Part shown: positions 43,312 to 51,788 of the stretch, in pieces | How positions within the stretch are numbered: the first letter of the stretch is position 1 | Layout of the letters: each line of letters begins with the position of its first letter | Assembly (NCBI RefSeq): GCF_900099765.1 | Contig: NZ_FNDX01000032.1 | Location: forward strand, 1 to 62,689 | Direction: 5' to 3' | Source of the DNA: Paenibacillus typhae | Lineage (GTDB): Bacteria; Bacillota; Bacilli; Paenibacillales; Paenibacillaceae | DNA length: 62,689 nucleotides | Notes under the pieces: model-generated | The model's input: the letters and a program-made list of their open reading frames with translations, nothing else | What the model was told of the DNA's origin: nothing | The model's database searches: none | Translations under genes and position numbers: made by a program

Positions 43312-44175
43312 TTAAGTCAGCGAGCGCACAGCGTATACTTCCTTGCAGAAGCCGCGCAGCCCATTATAGATTCTAGCCACCTTGGATTGCTTTGAGACCA
43401 GCCCGAATACCGTCGGCCCGCTCCCGGACATCAGTACTCCGTCAGCCCCCAGCTTCACCATGGCTTCCTTGAGCTGCTGAACCTCAGGGTGCAGCTTCAG
43501 GGTCACATCCTCCAGCACATTGCCCAGCCGTGCGCAGACTGCCCCAAAGTCGCCCGCCTCAATAGCCTCCTGCATCCGTGAAGCCGATGGATGCACGGCG
43601 ATCTGATTGGCCCGCACACTTCCATATACTTCGGCTGTAGAGACATTGATCGGAGGCTTCGCCAGGATAACCCAGCACTGCGGCGGATTCGGGATCGGCG
43701 TGAGCTTCTCCCCGCGGCCTGTGGCCAGAGCCGTACCGCCAGTGACGCAGAACGGGACGTCCGAGCCAAGCTCGGCGCCAAGCTCCTGCAGCTCCTCTGC
43801 GGGGATATTCAGGCGCCAGAGCCGGTTCAGGCCGCGCAGCGTAGCCGCAGCATCACTGCTGCCGCCGGCAAGGCCGGCAGCGACCGGAATTCTTTTGTCC
43901 AGATGAATATGTACTCCGCTCTTCACATTGTAGCGGTCTTTAATAAGCCTCGCTGCCTGAAAGGCCAGGTTCTTCTCATCAAGCGGTATATATCCGGCCT
44001 GGCTAGAGATGATAATGGAGTCACGCTTCAGCTCAGACAGCTCCAGACGATCCGCCAGATCGACCATTGTCATAATCATTTCAACCTCATGAAACCCGTC
44101 AGCACGCTTGCGAAGCACATCCAGCATCAAATTGATTTTAGCTGGCGCTTTTTCATACATTTTCAAGGCGTTCAC
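43312..44175 (-). CDS. ispE: 4-diphosphocytidyl-2-C-methyl-D-erythritol kinase
   Basis: A GHMP kinase of the MEP isoprenoid pathway. The 287-residue product has EKAPAKINLMLDVLRKRADG at the start, the ATP motif VAAGLAGGSSDAAATLRGL, and the C-terminal LMSGSGPTVFGL. GTG at 44175 lies just after GAGGGTGG with tight spacing; ATG at 44160 is the alternative start. It lies between sspF and purR as in B. subtilis. Confidence 0.94.
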   Translation of the reverse strand: MNALKMYEKAPAKINLMLDVLRKRADGFHEVEMIMTMVDLADRLELSELKRDSIIISSQAGYIPLDEKNLAFQAARLIKDRYNVKSGVHIHLDKRIPVAAGLAGGSSDAAATLRGLNRLWRLNIPAEELQELGAELGSDVPFCVTGGTALATGRGEKLTPIPNPPQCWVILAKPPINVSTAEVYGSVRANQIAVHPSASRMQEAIEAGDFGAVCARLGNVLEDVTLKLHPEVQQLKEAMVKLGADGVLMSGSGPTVFGLVSKQSKVARIYNGLRGFCKEVYAVRSLT

Positions 44176-44273
44176 CCACCCTCAGCTTTTCCCGTAAAAA
44201 CAACTTAACATATTATATGAGAAACTTGTTATGAAGTCCATGATCAAAAGTAAAGCCTGTTGCGGCAAGTCAA

Positions 44274-44312
44274 AAAGAGGGCCCTGCCGTTCAGGCAGCT
44301 CCCCCTTCAGGA
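44274..44312 (-). terminator. Terminator of sspF
   Basis: Minus strand: GGGGGAGCTGCC-TGAAC-GGCAGGGCCCTC followed by TTTTT. The stem has one mismatch region. Confidence 0.75.
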
Positions 44313-44333
44313 TTTGCTTAAAAAGACTGCAGA

Positions 44334-44516
44334 TTATATATCTGACTTACGGGCAGCCTGCTCAGCAAGCTGGATGGCCCGCTTTACCATATTGCCGGCG
44401 TCCTTGGCCCGGATTCCGCCCCAGCCGTCCTTTTCGACCGTTTCGTAAAAGCCAAGCTCCTTGGCCAGCTCCGTCTTCAGTTCCTCTGACATCATACCCC
44501 GTCTTCTGCGGCTCAT
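44334..44516 (-). CDS. sspF: Small acid-soluble spore protein SspF (alpha/beta type)
   Basis: A 60-residue DNA-binding SASP made in the forespore. Visible family features are MSRRRRGMMSEELKTELAKE, LGFYETVEKDGWGGIRAKDA and GNMVKRAIQLAEQ. A longer open frame extends to 44987, but ATG at 44516 follows GGGAGG and matches the B. subtilis protein. A SigG promoter lies upstream, so expression is expected in the late forespore. Confidence 0.94.
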   Translation of the reverse strand: MSRRRRGMMSEELKTELAKELGFYETVEKDGWGGIRAKDAGNMVKRAIQLAEQAARKSDI

Positions 44517-44565
44517 CGGTAAAAGTCCTCCCTTACAGTAGTGGATAAGAAGCATAATGCCCCTA

Positions 44566-44595
44566 TAGTATGCTGCTGCAGGGCGCTGCCCATTC
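44566..44595 (-). promoter_or_regulatory. SigG promoter of sspF
   Basis: Minus strand: GAATG (44591-44595), 18 bp, CATACTA (44566-44572), matching the SigG consensus GMATR / CATNNTA exactly. Confidence 0.8.
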
Positions 44596-44635
44596 CCGAT
44601 GCCCGTGCGTGTCACCGCAGGACGCCAATGTCCAA

Positions 44636-44663
44636 ACAAAAACAGCCCCTTATAGGGACTGTT
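44636..44663 (-). terminator. Terminator of veg
   Basis: Minus strand: AACAGTCCC-TATA-AGGGGCTGTT followed by TTTG. Confidence 0.85.
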
Positions 44664-44673
44664 CTGTAAAGCG

Positions 44674-44949
44674 TTAAGCCTTAATATACACAACCTGCAT
44701 TTGCCCGTCATCTTCATAAACAGTGATCTCCACTGATTCAGTGAGGATATCGGCATAGCTATAGGAGACACGCTTAAAGGTCTGCTGCTCCTGATCCAGT
44801 TTGACAATGAAAACAGAAGGGTACGTTTCTTCCAGGACACCGGTGCGTTCAACGGTCTTACGGCGGCCACCATTAGCCCGCAACGTAATCTTATGACCGA
44901 CATGAGCTTCGAGACTGCGTTTAATTTCCAACAGCGCGTTATTAGCCAT
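44674..44949 (-). CDS. veg: Veg protein
   Basis: A 91-residue small basic protein of the Veg family (LLEIKRSLEAHVGHKITLRA, TGVLEETYPSVFIVKLDQ, VSYSYADILTESVEI). In B. subtilis Veg is abundant and stimulates biofilm gene expression. Two consensus SigA promoters stand upstream. It lies between yabG and sspF as in B. subtilis. A ribosome binding site GAGGTGG is present. Confidence 0.95.
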   Translation of the reverse strand: MANNALLEIKRSLEAHVGHKITLRANGGRRKTVERTGVLEETYPSVFIVKLDQEQQTFKRVSYSYADILTESVEITVYEDDGQMQVVYIKA

Positions 44950-44978
44950 TGCCTGACGACCACCTCTTTCCTTGTCCC

Positions 44979-45007
44979 ATTATACAACTTTTCACAAACT
45001 TTGTCAA
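44979..45007 (-). promoter_or_regulatory. veg promoter, proximal
   Basis: Minus strand: TTGACA (45002-45007), 17 bp, TATAAT (44979-44984). Perfect consensus, about 30 bp before the veg start. Confidence 0.92.
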
Positions 45008-45019
45008 AATAAATAATTA

Positions 45020-45048
45020 ATTATATATGATGCTAAAATAGTTGTCAA
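45020..45048 (-). promoter_or_regulatory. veg promoter, distal
   Basis: Minus strand: TTGACA (45043-45048), 17 bp, TATAAT (45020-45025). A second perfect consensus promoter 41 bp upstream of the first. Confidence 0.88.
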
Positions 45049-45145
45049 CGGAATTTTTTTGAGAGAGTAGATTGCTGTAATAGCTCAATTGTTAGCGGCA
45101 ATCTTAATTTTAAATACGCATTCATTGCTTTGCACCCAAACACAT

Positions 45146-45181
45146 AAAAAAGAAGAAGGATAGCCTAATGACTATCCTTCC
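45146..45181 (-). terminator. Terminator of yabG
   Basis: Minus strand: GAAGGATAG-TCATTAG-GCTATCCTTC followed by TTCTTTTTT. Confidence 0.9.
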
Positions 45182-45222
45182 CCTCATATGTCCCTGCCAT
45201 TCCCCGATTATGGAGATAAGTA

Positions 45223-46122
45223 CTAAATGGCTGAAGGTGTTACCTTCAGTGTGGACAGGTTCTGCAGCCGCGGCATACCGATCCGGAAGCTGCCTCTGGT
45301 CTCTATGCCGCCTATCCCCTTGCTTCCGCTAATCGTATGGCCCAGCACATCCCCCAGATTCACTGTCTCACGGACCGAGGTGAAGGCAGCCTTGGCTGCA
45401 ATATACACAGGGTCCAGAGCGTGGATCAGTATTCTTCCCGGGGAGCTGGCAAAGTTGGCCCCTGACCCGAGAAGTGCCTCAAAGTGGGACTGGCATGCCC
45501 CGGCCACAATTGTCAGGGCGTCAAAGTTACGTTCATACTCACGCGCAGCCTGAATTGCCGCCACAAAGTTCTGTGAATTCTTGTAGCTGGCCAGGCTGTA
45601 AAGATCATAAGTATGGGGCTGCTTCAGCACACCGTCATGGCCTGTGATGACCACAATATCCGGACGGACGCGCGGCAGCAGCCGGTAGAGCATCTCTGCC
45701 ATTTTGGATTCATGCACATGATGCCCTTCAGCCGGAATCCGCAGCTGTTCGTATAGGCTCAAACTTTTCCGCAGATAAAGCTGATCGCCGTCCAGGTGCA
45801 GCACCTTGCCAGGTACCTCGAAATAGGCCGTTTCCTTGGGCGCCTGGGGCCATCCGGCAGCAGCGCTCTCCCCGCTGCGCTGGCTCTGCTCCTGGCGGTC
45901 CCTGCGCAGCTTGGTCAAAGACTCGGTAGCTTTGATCTGAGCCTGCTGGCCGCGTTCTGTGATACGGGTGGGCGGCACCTGAATCAGGTCATCCAAGGGG
46001 GAATCCGCAAGCAGGCGAAATTCCGTGCCTTTGATGACGGCTGCATTCTGTATTATATTTTCTACCCGGAAGGTCACATCTCCGCCATATGATTTACGAA
46101 CGACCAAATCTCCTAAATTCAT
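45223..46122 (-). CDS. yabG: Sporulation-specific protease YabG
   Basis: A 299-residue cysteine-type protease that processes spore coat proteins such as SpoIVA in B. subtilis. Recognisable segments are GDLVVRKSYGGDVTFRVENI, KVLHLDGDQLYLRKSLSLYE, VITGHDGVLKQPHTYDLYSL and TIVAGACQSHFEALL with the candidate Cys. A SigK-like -10 (CATACGATG, 46143-46151) is upstream with weak -35. Monocistronic. Confidence 0.93.
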   Translation of the reverse strand: MNLGDLVVRKSYGGDVTFRVENIIQNAAVIKGTEFRLLADSPLDDLIQVPPTRITERGQQAQIKATESLTKLRRDRQEQSQRSGESAAAGWPQAPKETAYFEVPGKVLHLDGDQLYLRKSLSLYEQLRIPAEGHHVHESKMAEMLYRLLPRVRPDIVVITGHDGVLKQPHTYDLYSLASYKNSQNFVAAIQAAREYERNFDALTIVAGACQSHFEALLGSGANFASSPGRILIHALDPVYIAAKAAFTSVRETVNLGDVLGHTISGSKGIGGIETRGSFRIGMPRLQNLSTLKVTPSAI

Positions 46123-46142
46123 TACAACACCACCTCTACCCC

Positions 46143-46171
46143 CATCGTATGGGCAAAGGCCCCGGTTGGTT
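46143..46171 (-). promoter_or_regulatory. Possible SigK promoter of yabG
   Basis: Minus strand: AAC (46169-46171), 17 bp, CATACGATG (46143-46151), against mAC / CATANNNTA. One mismatch in the -10; B. subtilis yabG is SigK-controlled. Confidence 0.38.
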
Positions 46172-46216
46172 CATAAACCGGCTTATTTTCGGAAATTAGA
46201 TGTTCCAACCCTGATG

Positions 46217-47101
46217 CTATTTAATTCCGGCTGCCAGCAGTACTGCGCTCAGCCGCGCATACTCGGCAATGCTCAGCGTTTCCCCGCGCCGCGCCGGTTC
46301 AATTCCCGCTTCAGCCAGCAGCGCCTCAAGGCGTTCACGCCCTTCGCCGGGGAAGAAGCGGGCCTTCAGGTTATTGGCAATCGTCTTGCGCCGCTGTGTG
46401 AATGCAGCCTGCACCACCTCAAAAAAGTGCTTCTCATCCTCCACTTCAACCGGGGGCTGTTCCCGCACCTTCAGACGGATTACCGCAGATTCCACATTCG
46501 GCTGCGGAATAAACACCGTGCGCGGCACAATGCAGACCAGTTCAGGCTCACTGTAGTATTGGACTGCGATGCTGAGGCTGCCGTATTCCTTGCCGCCCGG
46601 AGAGGCCGCCATACGTTCGGCAACCTCCTTCTGAATCATTACGACAATGTTATCAAGCGGCAGCTTCTCTTCCAGCAGCTTCATGAGTATAGGTGTGGTC
46701 ACATAATAAGGCAGATTGGCTACAACACTTACCTTATCTACCGCGGCAAAATCCTCAGCAAACAGCTCCTGCAGATTCACCTTCAATACATCGTCATTTC
46801 GTACTTTGACATGCGGGTAAGCCGCCAGCACGTCGCGGAGGATCGGAATCAGCCTGCGGTCAATCTCTACCGCTGTAACGGAACCCGCCTCCAGCGCAAG
46901 CCGCTCCGTAAGCGCACCGATGCCAGGCCCGATCTCCAGCGCTCCCGAGGAGGCAGTGAGTCCGGCTGCATCGACAATTTTGTCCAGAATGTTCTGATCA
47001 ATTAGAAAGTTCTGGCCCAGGCTTTTTTTAAACGAGAATCCGTACCGCTGAATAATTTCCTTCGTCCGTGTCGGGGACGAGATATGGTCATGTCCGCTCA
47101 T
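46217..47101 (-). CDS. rsmA: 16S rRNA dimethyladenosine transferase RsmA (KsgA)
   Basis: Dimethylates two adjacent adenosines near the 16S 3' end. The 294-residue product has KSLGQNFLIDQNILDKIVDA, the SAM motif LEIGPGIGALTERLA, and the catalytic VANLPYYVTTPIL. It overlaps rnmV by 4 bp; the rnmV-rsmA pair is conserved. Confidence 0.96.
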   Translation of the reverse strand: MSGHDHISSPTRTKEIIQRYGFSFKKSLGQNFLIDQNILDKIVDAAGLTASSGALEIGPGIGALTERLALEAGSVTAVEIDRRLIPILRDVLAAYPHVKVRNDDVLKVNLQELFAEDFAAVDKVSVVANLPYYVTTPILMKLLEEKLPLDNIVVMIQKEVAERMAASPGGKEYGSLSIAVQYYSEPELVCIVPRTVFIPQPNVESAVIRLKVREQPPVEVEDEKHFFEVVQAAFTQRRKTIANNLKARFFPGEGRERLEALLAEAGIEPARRGETLSIAEYARLSAVLLAAGIK

Positions 47102-47649
47102 ATGGTGTTGCCTCCCTGATTTATTTGCGCGAGTGCTGCCTGGAACTCCTCTGGGGTAATCCCAAACATCGCAAGCCGTTTATACAGCTGCTTGCCGTTA
47201 CAGTATCCAATGCCAAGCGTATTGCCAAGCGCCATTCTCCGCTCAGCCGCTCTGGGATGCACCAGCATCCCTGCCGCCATAAGCTCGTCCAGACCGATCA
47301 GCGCAGGTGCACCCTCAAAGGAGGTATGCACATTGGCCAGCGCATGGCGGATCGCCTCAGGCGAGGCATTTTCCACTCCAATATCGCCTTTGCGGGTTGC
47401 ATCCTTCTCAGGAATAAAGGCATGCTTGCAGCCTGGCACCTTGGACGAGACAATCTTGCGTATGCGCTCACCGGCATGGTCGGGATCGGTTAGGATGATG
47501 ACCCCTCTGCGTTCCATAGCCAGTGCAATTTTGGCAATCACCTTGCGGTCAACTGCGGAACCGCCTGTCTCTATTGTATCGGCCTCCACCGCGCGCTTGA
47601 CGGCTACCGTATCACTTTTGCCTTCCACTACAATTAATTCTTTGATCAT
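47098..47649 (-). CDS. rnmV: Ribonuclease M5
   Basis: Matures 5S rRNA from its precursor. The 183-residue product is Toprim-based: ELIVVEGKSDTVAVKRAVEA with the catalytic Glu, and ILTDPDHAGERIRKIV with the DxD-like pair. The 5S gene it would process is in this same window (62361-62477). Confidence 0.95.
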   Translation of the reverse strand: MIKELIVVEGKSDTVAVKRAVEADTIETGGSAVDRKVIAKIALAMERRGVIILTDPDHAGERIRKIVSSKVPGCKHAFIPEKDATRKGDIGVENASPEAIRHALANVHTSFEGAPALIGLDELMAAGMLVHPRAAERRMALGNTLGIGYCNGKQLYKRLAMFGITPEEFQAALAQINQGGNTI

Positions 47650-47675
47650 CGCGATAATCTCCTTCCCTTACAACA

Positions 47676-47708
47676 CAAAAAGAAGAGGATTCGCTCCCCT
47701 TCTTTTTG
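47676..47708 (-). terminator. Terminator between yabE and rnmV
   Basis: Minus strand: AAAAAGAAGGGGAGCGAATCCTCTTCTTTTT. The near-symmetric stem with T-run could work in both directions. Confidence 0.8.
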
Positions 47709-47799
47709 GCTAAAGAATGTATAAGTGATGAGCTAGCCCGTTCATAAAGTGCTACCCTCACTATATCGTATATACTGCTGATTTGCAAAAACTGCCGCC

Positions 47800-48960
47800 T
47801 TAATTCAACTCCGGCTTCACTGGTCCAATTACGTATACCGTCCGTGACTTCCGTCCGAAATTACGGGCATGGCTAAGTGAATCGTAGTAAACATCGATCT
47901 TGTTGCCTTTAATGGCACCGCCTGTATCCTCTGCACGGCGGAAACCCAATCCTTCAATGTACACCCACCAGCCGATAGGTATTACATTCGGATCAACAGC
48001 AATGGTACGGCCTTCAGTTACGCGTGTTCCGGAAGCCGTCTTTGTTCCGATGCCCGGCTCTTCAGAAGAATAAGCTGTCATCGACACATTCTTGATCATT
48101 TTTTTATATTCAAAGTCTACGCCTGCCTTGTGCACGACGTTGGTTGTTGCGGCTACTTTTTTAGCAGAACTGGAGGTAGTTGTTGTTTTGGTTGGGGTTG
48201 CTGCAGCAACAACAGGGGTCGGAAGCTTCTTGATACCAACGGCAATGATCTTGTCTTTGGTAACGGTCTGCACTTCCTTGCCGATCAAGGTCTTCGAGAC
48301 CAGCTCACCATCCTGATAAATCTTCTGGTAATGCTGGATGATGGCTCCCGGCTTGCCTGCCTGTGCAACTCTTACGTCTCCCTTATACAGGGATGGATCT
48401 GCGGTTTTGATGACTTTGAAAGGCAAGCTCACCGTCTGCTGTACCGTTTGCTTGGTAATACGGACAATCTTGACTTTCATGTCAGGTGTAACTGCGGTGT
48501 CTAGCGAAGGGAAAATCTTGTCGTCGCCGTCCAGGCTGTAGCCCAGCTTGGTAATGGCATCCCCGAGTGAATCCTCGGTGGTGTACAGCGTCTTGGTTGC
48601 TCCGTCTGCAGTAAGTGTAAGCTTCTGCGCACGGGTAATGGTAACCCGGTCTCCATCCTGTATTTCATCGCTAAGACCTATGGATACTACGTCATGCGGC
48701 GTAAGCGTAATCTGCTCTTTGGCCAGCACGTCGCTGAGCAGCGCCTCACGCGTTTCGAGCGTCAGCACTTCTCCGTCTATTACTAAGTTAATTACTTTAT
48801 TGCCTTGGCCGTGTACGTACAGCAGAATTAACAGCGCGATAACAATGGATACTGCACCTGCAAGTGAAAGTACGCGAGGATTCACCTGCTTGATCCGTAA
48901 TGCGAATGACCTGCTGGATGATTGCGAATCATGGGATACTTCTGGTTGGAATACGCCCAT
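47800..48960 (-). CDS. yabE: Cell-wall-binding protein YabE (DUF348, G5 and 3D domains)
   Basis: A 386-residue exported protein resembling resuscitation-promoting-factor-like lytic enzymes. It has an N-terminal membrane segment (VLSLAGAVSIVIALLILLYV), tandem DUF348 repeats (NLVIDGEVLTLETREALLSD, LTADGATKTLYTTEDSLGDA), a G5 domain (about 205-280), an Ala/Thr/Ser linker, and a C-terminal 3D domain with the three Asp motifs (TIAVDPNVIPIG, EDTGGAIKGNKIDVYY). ATG at 48960 follows AAGGAGG. It is preceded by a c-di-AMP riboswitch. Confidence 0.92.
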   Translation of the reverse strand: MGVFQPEVSHDSQSSSRSFALRIKQVNPRVLSLAGAVSIVIALLILLYVHGQGNKVINLVIDGEVLTLETREALLSDVLAKEQITLTPHDVVSIGLSDEIQDGDRVTITRAQKLTLTADGATKTLYTTEDSLGDAITKLGYSLDGDDKIFPSLDTAVTPDMKVKIVRITKQTVQQTVSLPFKVIKTADPSLYKGDVRVAQAGKPGAIIQHYQKIYQDGELVSKTLIGKEVQTVTKDKIIAVGIKKLPTPVVAAATPTKTTTTSSSAKKVAATTNVVHKAGVDFEYKKMIKNVSMTAYSSEEPGIGTKTASGTRVTEGRTIAVDPNVIPIGWWVYIEGLGFRRAEDTGGAIKGNKIDVYYDSLSHARNFGRKSRTVYVIGPVKPELN

Positions 48961-49159
48961 TCTCTCCATCCTCCTTACATAGCCCCGTCGTCCAAATAGT
49001 ATATCAAAGTTGACTGAATCATATCTGACGAAACTAAGTTTGAGATTGCAACAGGATACGCCCGCATATCTTAAGCGTTTCCTGCTCATGGATCGCCTGC
49101 CCGGCATAATGCTCCCAGAACCTGTTATATAACAGTATGCTGGGGACAGCCGCATTATT

Positions 49160-49205
49160 CATAACAAAAAAAGCCCAAAAGAGTTCTTATAGAGGACTCT
49201 TTCGT
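49160..49205 (-). terminator. Riboswitch expression-platform terminator before yabE
   Basis: Minus strand: AAAGAGTCCTCTATAAGAACTCTTT and then GGGCTTTTTTTG. It lies between the riboswitch aptamer and yabE, about 200 bp before the start codon, as expected for a premature terminator. Confidence 0.75.
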
Positions 49206-49224
49206 GGCTTCTCCGGGTGTTAGA

Positions 49225-49480
49225 ATACGCGGGAATGTGTATGCACGAGGTTTCCTCTCTTACTTGCGCTTACGGGGTTAGCTGTCGGGTTCGGGCATAA
49301 GAGAGACGCCCTATCTCAGGTCACCCGCTCACGGCGGTTGCCCTCAAATTCACCCCAAAGACCACGTGAAGAAATCAAATAAAGTCTGCGGCATTTCATG
49401 TGTTGTACTCTATGTACGCCCATGCGGCAGTGCATTATTGGTTCCCCCGTTCTCCATACGGAGACTCAGCGAGACGATCC
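49225..49480 (-). promoter_or_regulatory. Cyclic di-AMP riboswitch (ydaO-yuaA type)
   Basis: On the minus strand the conserved aptamer pieces occur in order: ACGGGGGAACCA (about 49440-49452), TTTGGGGTGAAT (about 49348-49360), then GCCCGAACCCGACAGCTAAC (about 49274-49293), CCCCGTAAGCG, and GAGAGGAAACC. These match the ydaO consensus as recalled. About 80 nt of variable sequence separate the first two. In the family, c-di-AMP binding turns expression off; this class often controls cell-wall hydrolases, as here. The boundaries are approximate. Confidence 0.85.
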
Positions 49481-49527
49481 ATGAATCAGTGACTGTCACA
49501 GTAACAACAGCTCACTGCACTGAAAAG

Positions 49528-49557
49528 ATGATATCCTGTTTTGATGCATGTTGTAAA
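49528..49557 (-). promoter_or_regulatory. SigA promoter of the riboswitch-yabE transcript
   Basis: Minus strand: TTTACA (49552-49557), 18 bp, TATCAT (49528-49533). Gives a leader of roughly 560 nt. Confidence 0.6.
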
Positions 49558-49679
49558 GGACGGTTCAACCACGTTTACGCAAAAAAATGATTAAAATATT
49601 GTAATATTCGCCCATTTAGAGTTTAAAAAGATTTAATATATCGGTTATACTTCTTTTTTCACCGCTTTTACTCCCGATT

Positions 49680-50450
49680 TCAGACAATACCAAATCGTAC
49701 CAGTGCGTTCGTATACGTAATTTCCGCTAATTCCTGTAAATCAATCCCTTTTATTTCCGCCGCAGCTTCTGCAACTAATTTTACATAACTGCTCTCATTC
49801 CGCTTGCCTCTGAAGGGGTGCGGAGTCAGGTAAGGGGAGTCTGTTTCGATCAGCAGGCGGTCCAGCGGTGTCTTCGCCAGCACCTCCTTGGGTACCCTGG
49901 CATTCTTGAAGGTGACCGGTCCGCCGAAGCCCAGATGGAAGCCCAGATCGAGACACATCTTGGCCGTTTCCCAGCTGCCGGAGAAGGAGTGCATGACCCC
50001 GCCCACCTCATTTGCCTTCTCTTCCCGCAGAATCCGTACCACATCCTCATGGGCATCTCGGTTATGAATACAGATTGGCATGTTAAGCTCACGGGCCAGC
50101 CCGATCTGCTTGCGCAGCACCTCATGCTGTATCTCCTTCGGTGAAGTATCCCAGTAATAATCCAGACCGATTTCCCCGATGGCCACCACTTTGGGATGAC
50201 TGCACAGCGAAGCAATCCACTCGAGATCCCCTTCCTTCATGTCAATCGCATCCACGGGATGCCATCCGACGGCTGCATAAATATAATCATAGGTCTCGGC
50301 CAGCTTCATGGTGGTCGGGATGGTTTCCCTGTTAAAGCCGATATTAATCATCTTCGTTACTCCGGCTTCCCTTGCCCGGGAGATCACTTCCTCGCGGTCT
50401 TCGTCGAATTGTGGAGCATCCAGATGGGTGTGTGTGTCAAATAGTCGCAT
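49680..50450 (-). CDS. tatD: TatD-family metal-dependent DNase (YabD)
   Basis: A 256-residue TIM-barrel hydrolase of the amidohydrolase superfamily. It opens with DTHTHLDAPQFDEDREEV (metal HxH), then IGEIGLDYYWD (metal Glu), ICIHNRDAHED, GGVMHSFSG, and IETDSPYLTPHPFRGKRN. The family has 3'-5' DNase activity. No terminator is obvious before the yabE promoter. Confidence 0.94.
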   Translation of the reverse strand: MRLFDTHTHLDAPQFDEDREEVISRAREAGVTKMINIGFNRETIPTTMKLAETYDYIYAAVGWHPVDAIDMKEGDLEWIASLCSHPKVVAIGEIGLDYYWDTSPKEIQHEVLRKQIGLARELNMPICIHNRDAHEDVVRILREEKANEVGGVMHSFSGSWETAKMCLDLGFHLGFGGPVTFKNARVPKEVLAKTPLDRLLIETDSPYLTPHPFRGKRNESSYVKLVAEAAAEIKGIDLQELAEITYTNALVRFGIV

Positions 50451-50504
50451 TGTACAGCTTCCTTTCTGTCTTCATTTCTATAATGAATGCCAACTTTTTT
50501 TGTA

Positions 50505-51788
50505 TTATTTTGCAAAAATCTCTGCGATCGAGGATGGCAGCAGCGGAAGGGCCTTATGCAGCTTGTCCTGCGGAAAATACAGATGATATCTGCCTCGGTG
50601 AATCCCGCTGATTGAGCGTACAATATCTGAGACCTCGGATATCTCCCGCAGTTTGTCATGGCGGTCAAGCAGCAGAATCTGCTTGCTGTCAAAAGCATCG
50701 CCCGGACGGAATACATCATAAGGGAGGTCTGTCGGAAAATCGATTTCCAGGTCATATTCGGCATTAAGTCCGGCACCGGCAAAGCTGCGGCGGATTTCGC
50801 CAATAGTCTCGGAATCGAGATTCTCTATCTCTACATATTTATACAGTTTACGGTGTATAAAACGACAACACAAGTCGCTCAGAAGCTCATCCTGCTCCAG
50901 TGTCCATTGCATAAACGCTGTCTGAATCATGGCTTCATCCAGCAAAAGATACTGCTCCACCGTCACCTCGCCCCGGAACAGGTCCTTTAAAGGCTCAATC
51001 ATGAACCCGAAGGCATATCCATTCTGAAAAAGCTCCTTCGCCCTGCGGAAAATCTGGCGGAGTATAATCTCCGAGCTGCGGGTTACCGGATGGAAATACA
51101 CCTGCCAGTACATTTGGTAGCGGGACATCAGATAATCCTCTATGGCGTGCATGCCTGACTCTTTAACGACTACCCTGCCATGATAAGGGCGCAGCATCCG
51201 GAGAATACGGTCAATATCAATGGTTCCGTAATTAACTCCGGTATAATAGGCATCGCGAAGCAGATAATCCATCCTGTCGGCATCAAGCGGCCCTGATACC
51301 AGGTTGACCACAATTTCATGCTCATAGGTTTTGGAGATAACCGAGGCCACTTTCTGGGGAAAATCTTCAGATACATCCTTTAGAATGGCTGTAATCTCCG
51401 TGTCCTCCAGAATGATCCGGCAAGTCCAGTCTTCATGATTCATTTCGAAGGCTTCCTCTATGGAATGGGAGAACGGGCCGTGTCCCAGATCATGCAGCAG
51501 CGCTGCGCATAGGGTCAAGAGGCTCTCTTCCGGCATCCAGTCCTTATAACCGCTCCGTTCAAACTGGGAAATAATCCGCCGTGTAATTTCATATACCCCC
51601 AGCGAATGGGAGAACCGGCTGTGCTCTGCTCCGTGGAACGTGAGGTAGGACGTGCCGAGCTGGCGGATACGCCGTAGGCGTTGAAACTCTCTGGTGTTAA
51701 TCAAACGCCAGATAATGGTTTCCTGCACATGGACATAATTATGGACCGGGTCCTTAAAAACCTTTTCCTCTGACAGCAGCTGTTTCAC
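50505..51788 (-). CDS. HD-domain phosphohydrolase (YwfO-like)
   Basis: A 427-residue protein with an N-terminal HD domain: EHSRFSHSLGVYEITRRI, then LCAALLHDLGHGPFSHSIEE with the metal-binding HD, and later GPLDADRMDYLLRDAYYTG. This profile fits B. subtilis YwfO and dNTPase-like proteins. Substrate is not established. In B. subtilis, metS stands between abrB and yabD; here this gene does. Spo0A-box-like sequences lie upstream, shared with divergent abrB. Confidence 0.88.
   Translation of the reverse strand: MKQLLSEEKVFKDPVHNYVHVQETIIWRLINTREFQRLRRIRQLGTSYLTFHGAEHSRFSHSLGVYEITRRIISQFERSGYKDWMPEESLLTLCAALLHDLGHGPFSHSIEEAFEMNHEDWTCRIILEDTEITAILKDVSEDFPQKVASVISKTYEHEIVVNLVSGPLDADRMDYLLRDAYYTGVNYGTIDIDRILRMLRPYHGRVVVKESGMHAIEDYLMSRYQMYWQVYFHPVTRSSEIILRQIFRRAKELFQNGYAFGFMIEPLKDLFRGEVTVEQYLLLDEAMIQTAFMQWTLEQDELLSDLCCRFIHRKLYKYVEIENLDSETIGEIRRSFAGAGLNAEYDLEIDFPTDLPYDVFRPGDAFDSKQILLLDRHDKLREISEVSDIVRSISGIHRGRYHLYFPQDKLHKALPLLPSSIAEIFAK

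Noticed and set aside
49364..49372. CACGTGAAG near 49365 as a second parS site
   Set aside because: Only the central CACGTGAA matches; both outer ends differ from the ParB target.
49366..49590. 74-codon plus-strand frame upstream of yabE
   Set aside because: It overlaps the riboswitch aptamer and the promoter on the other strand and has no ribosome binding site.
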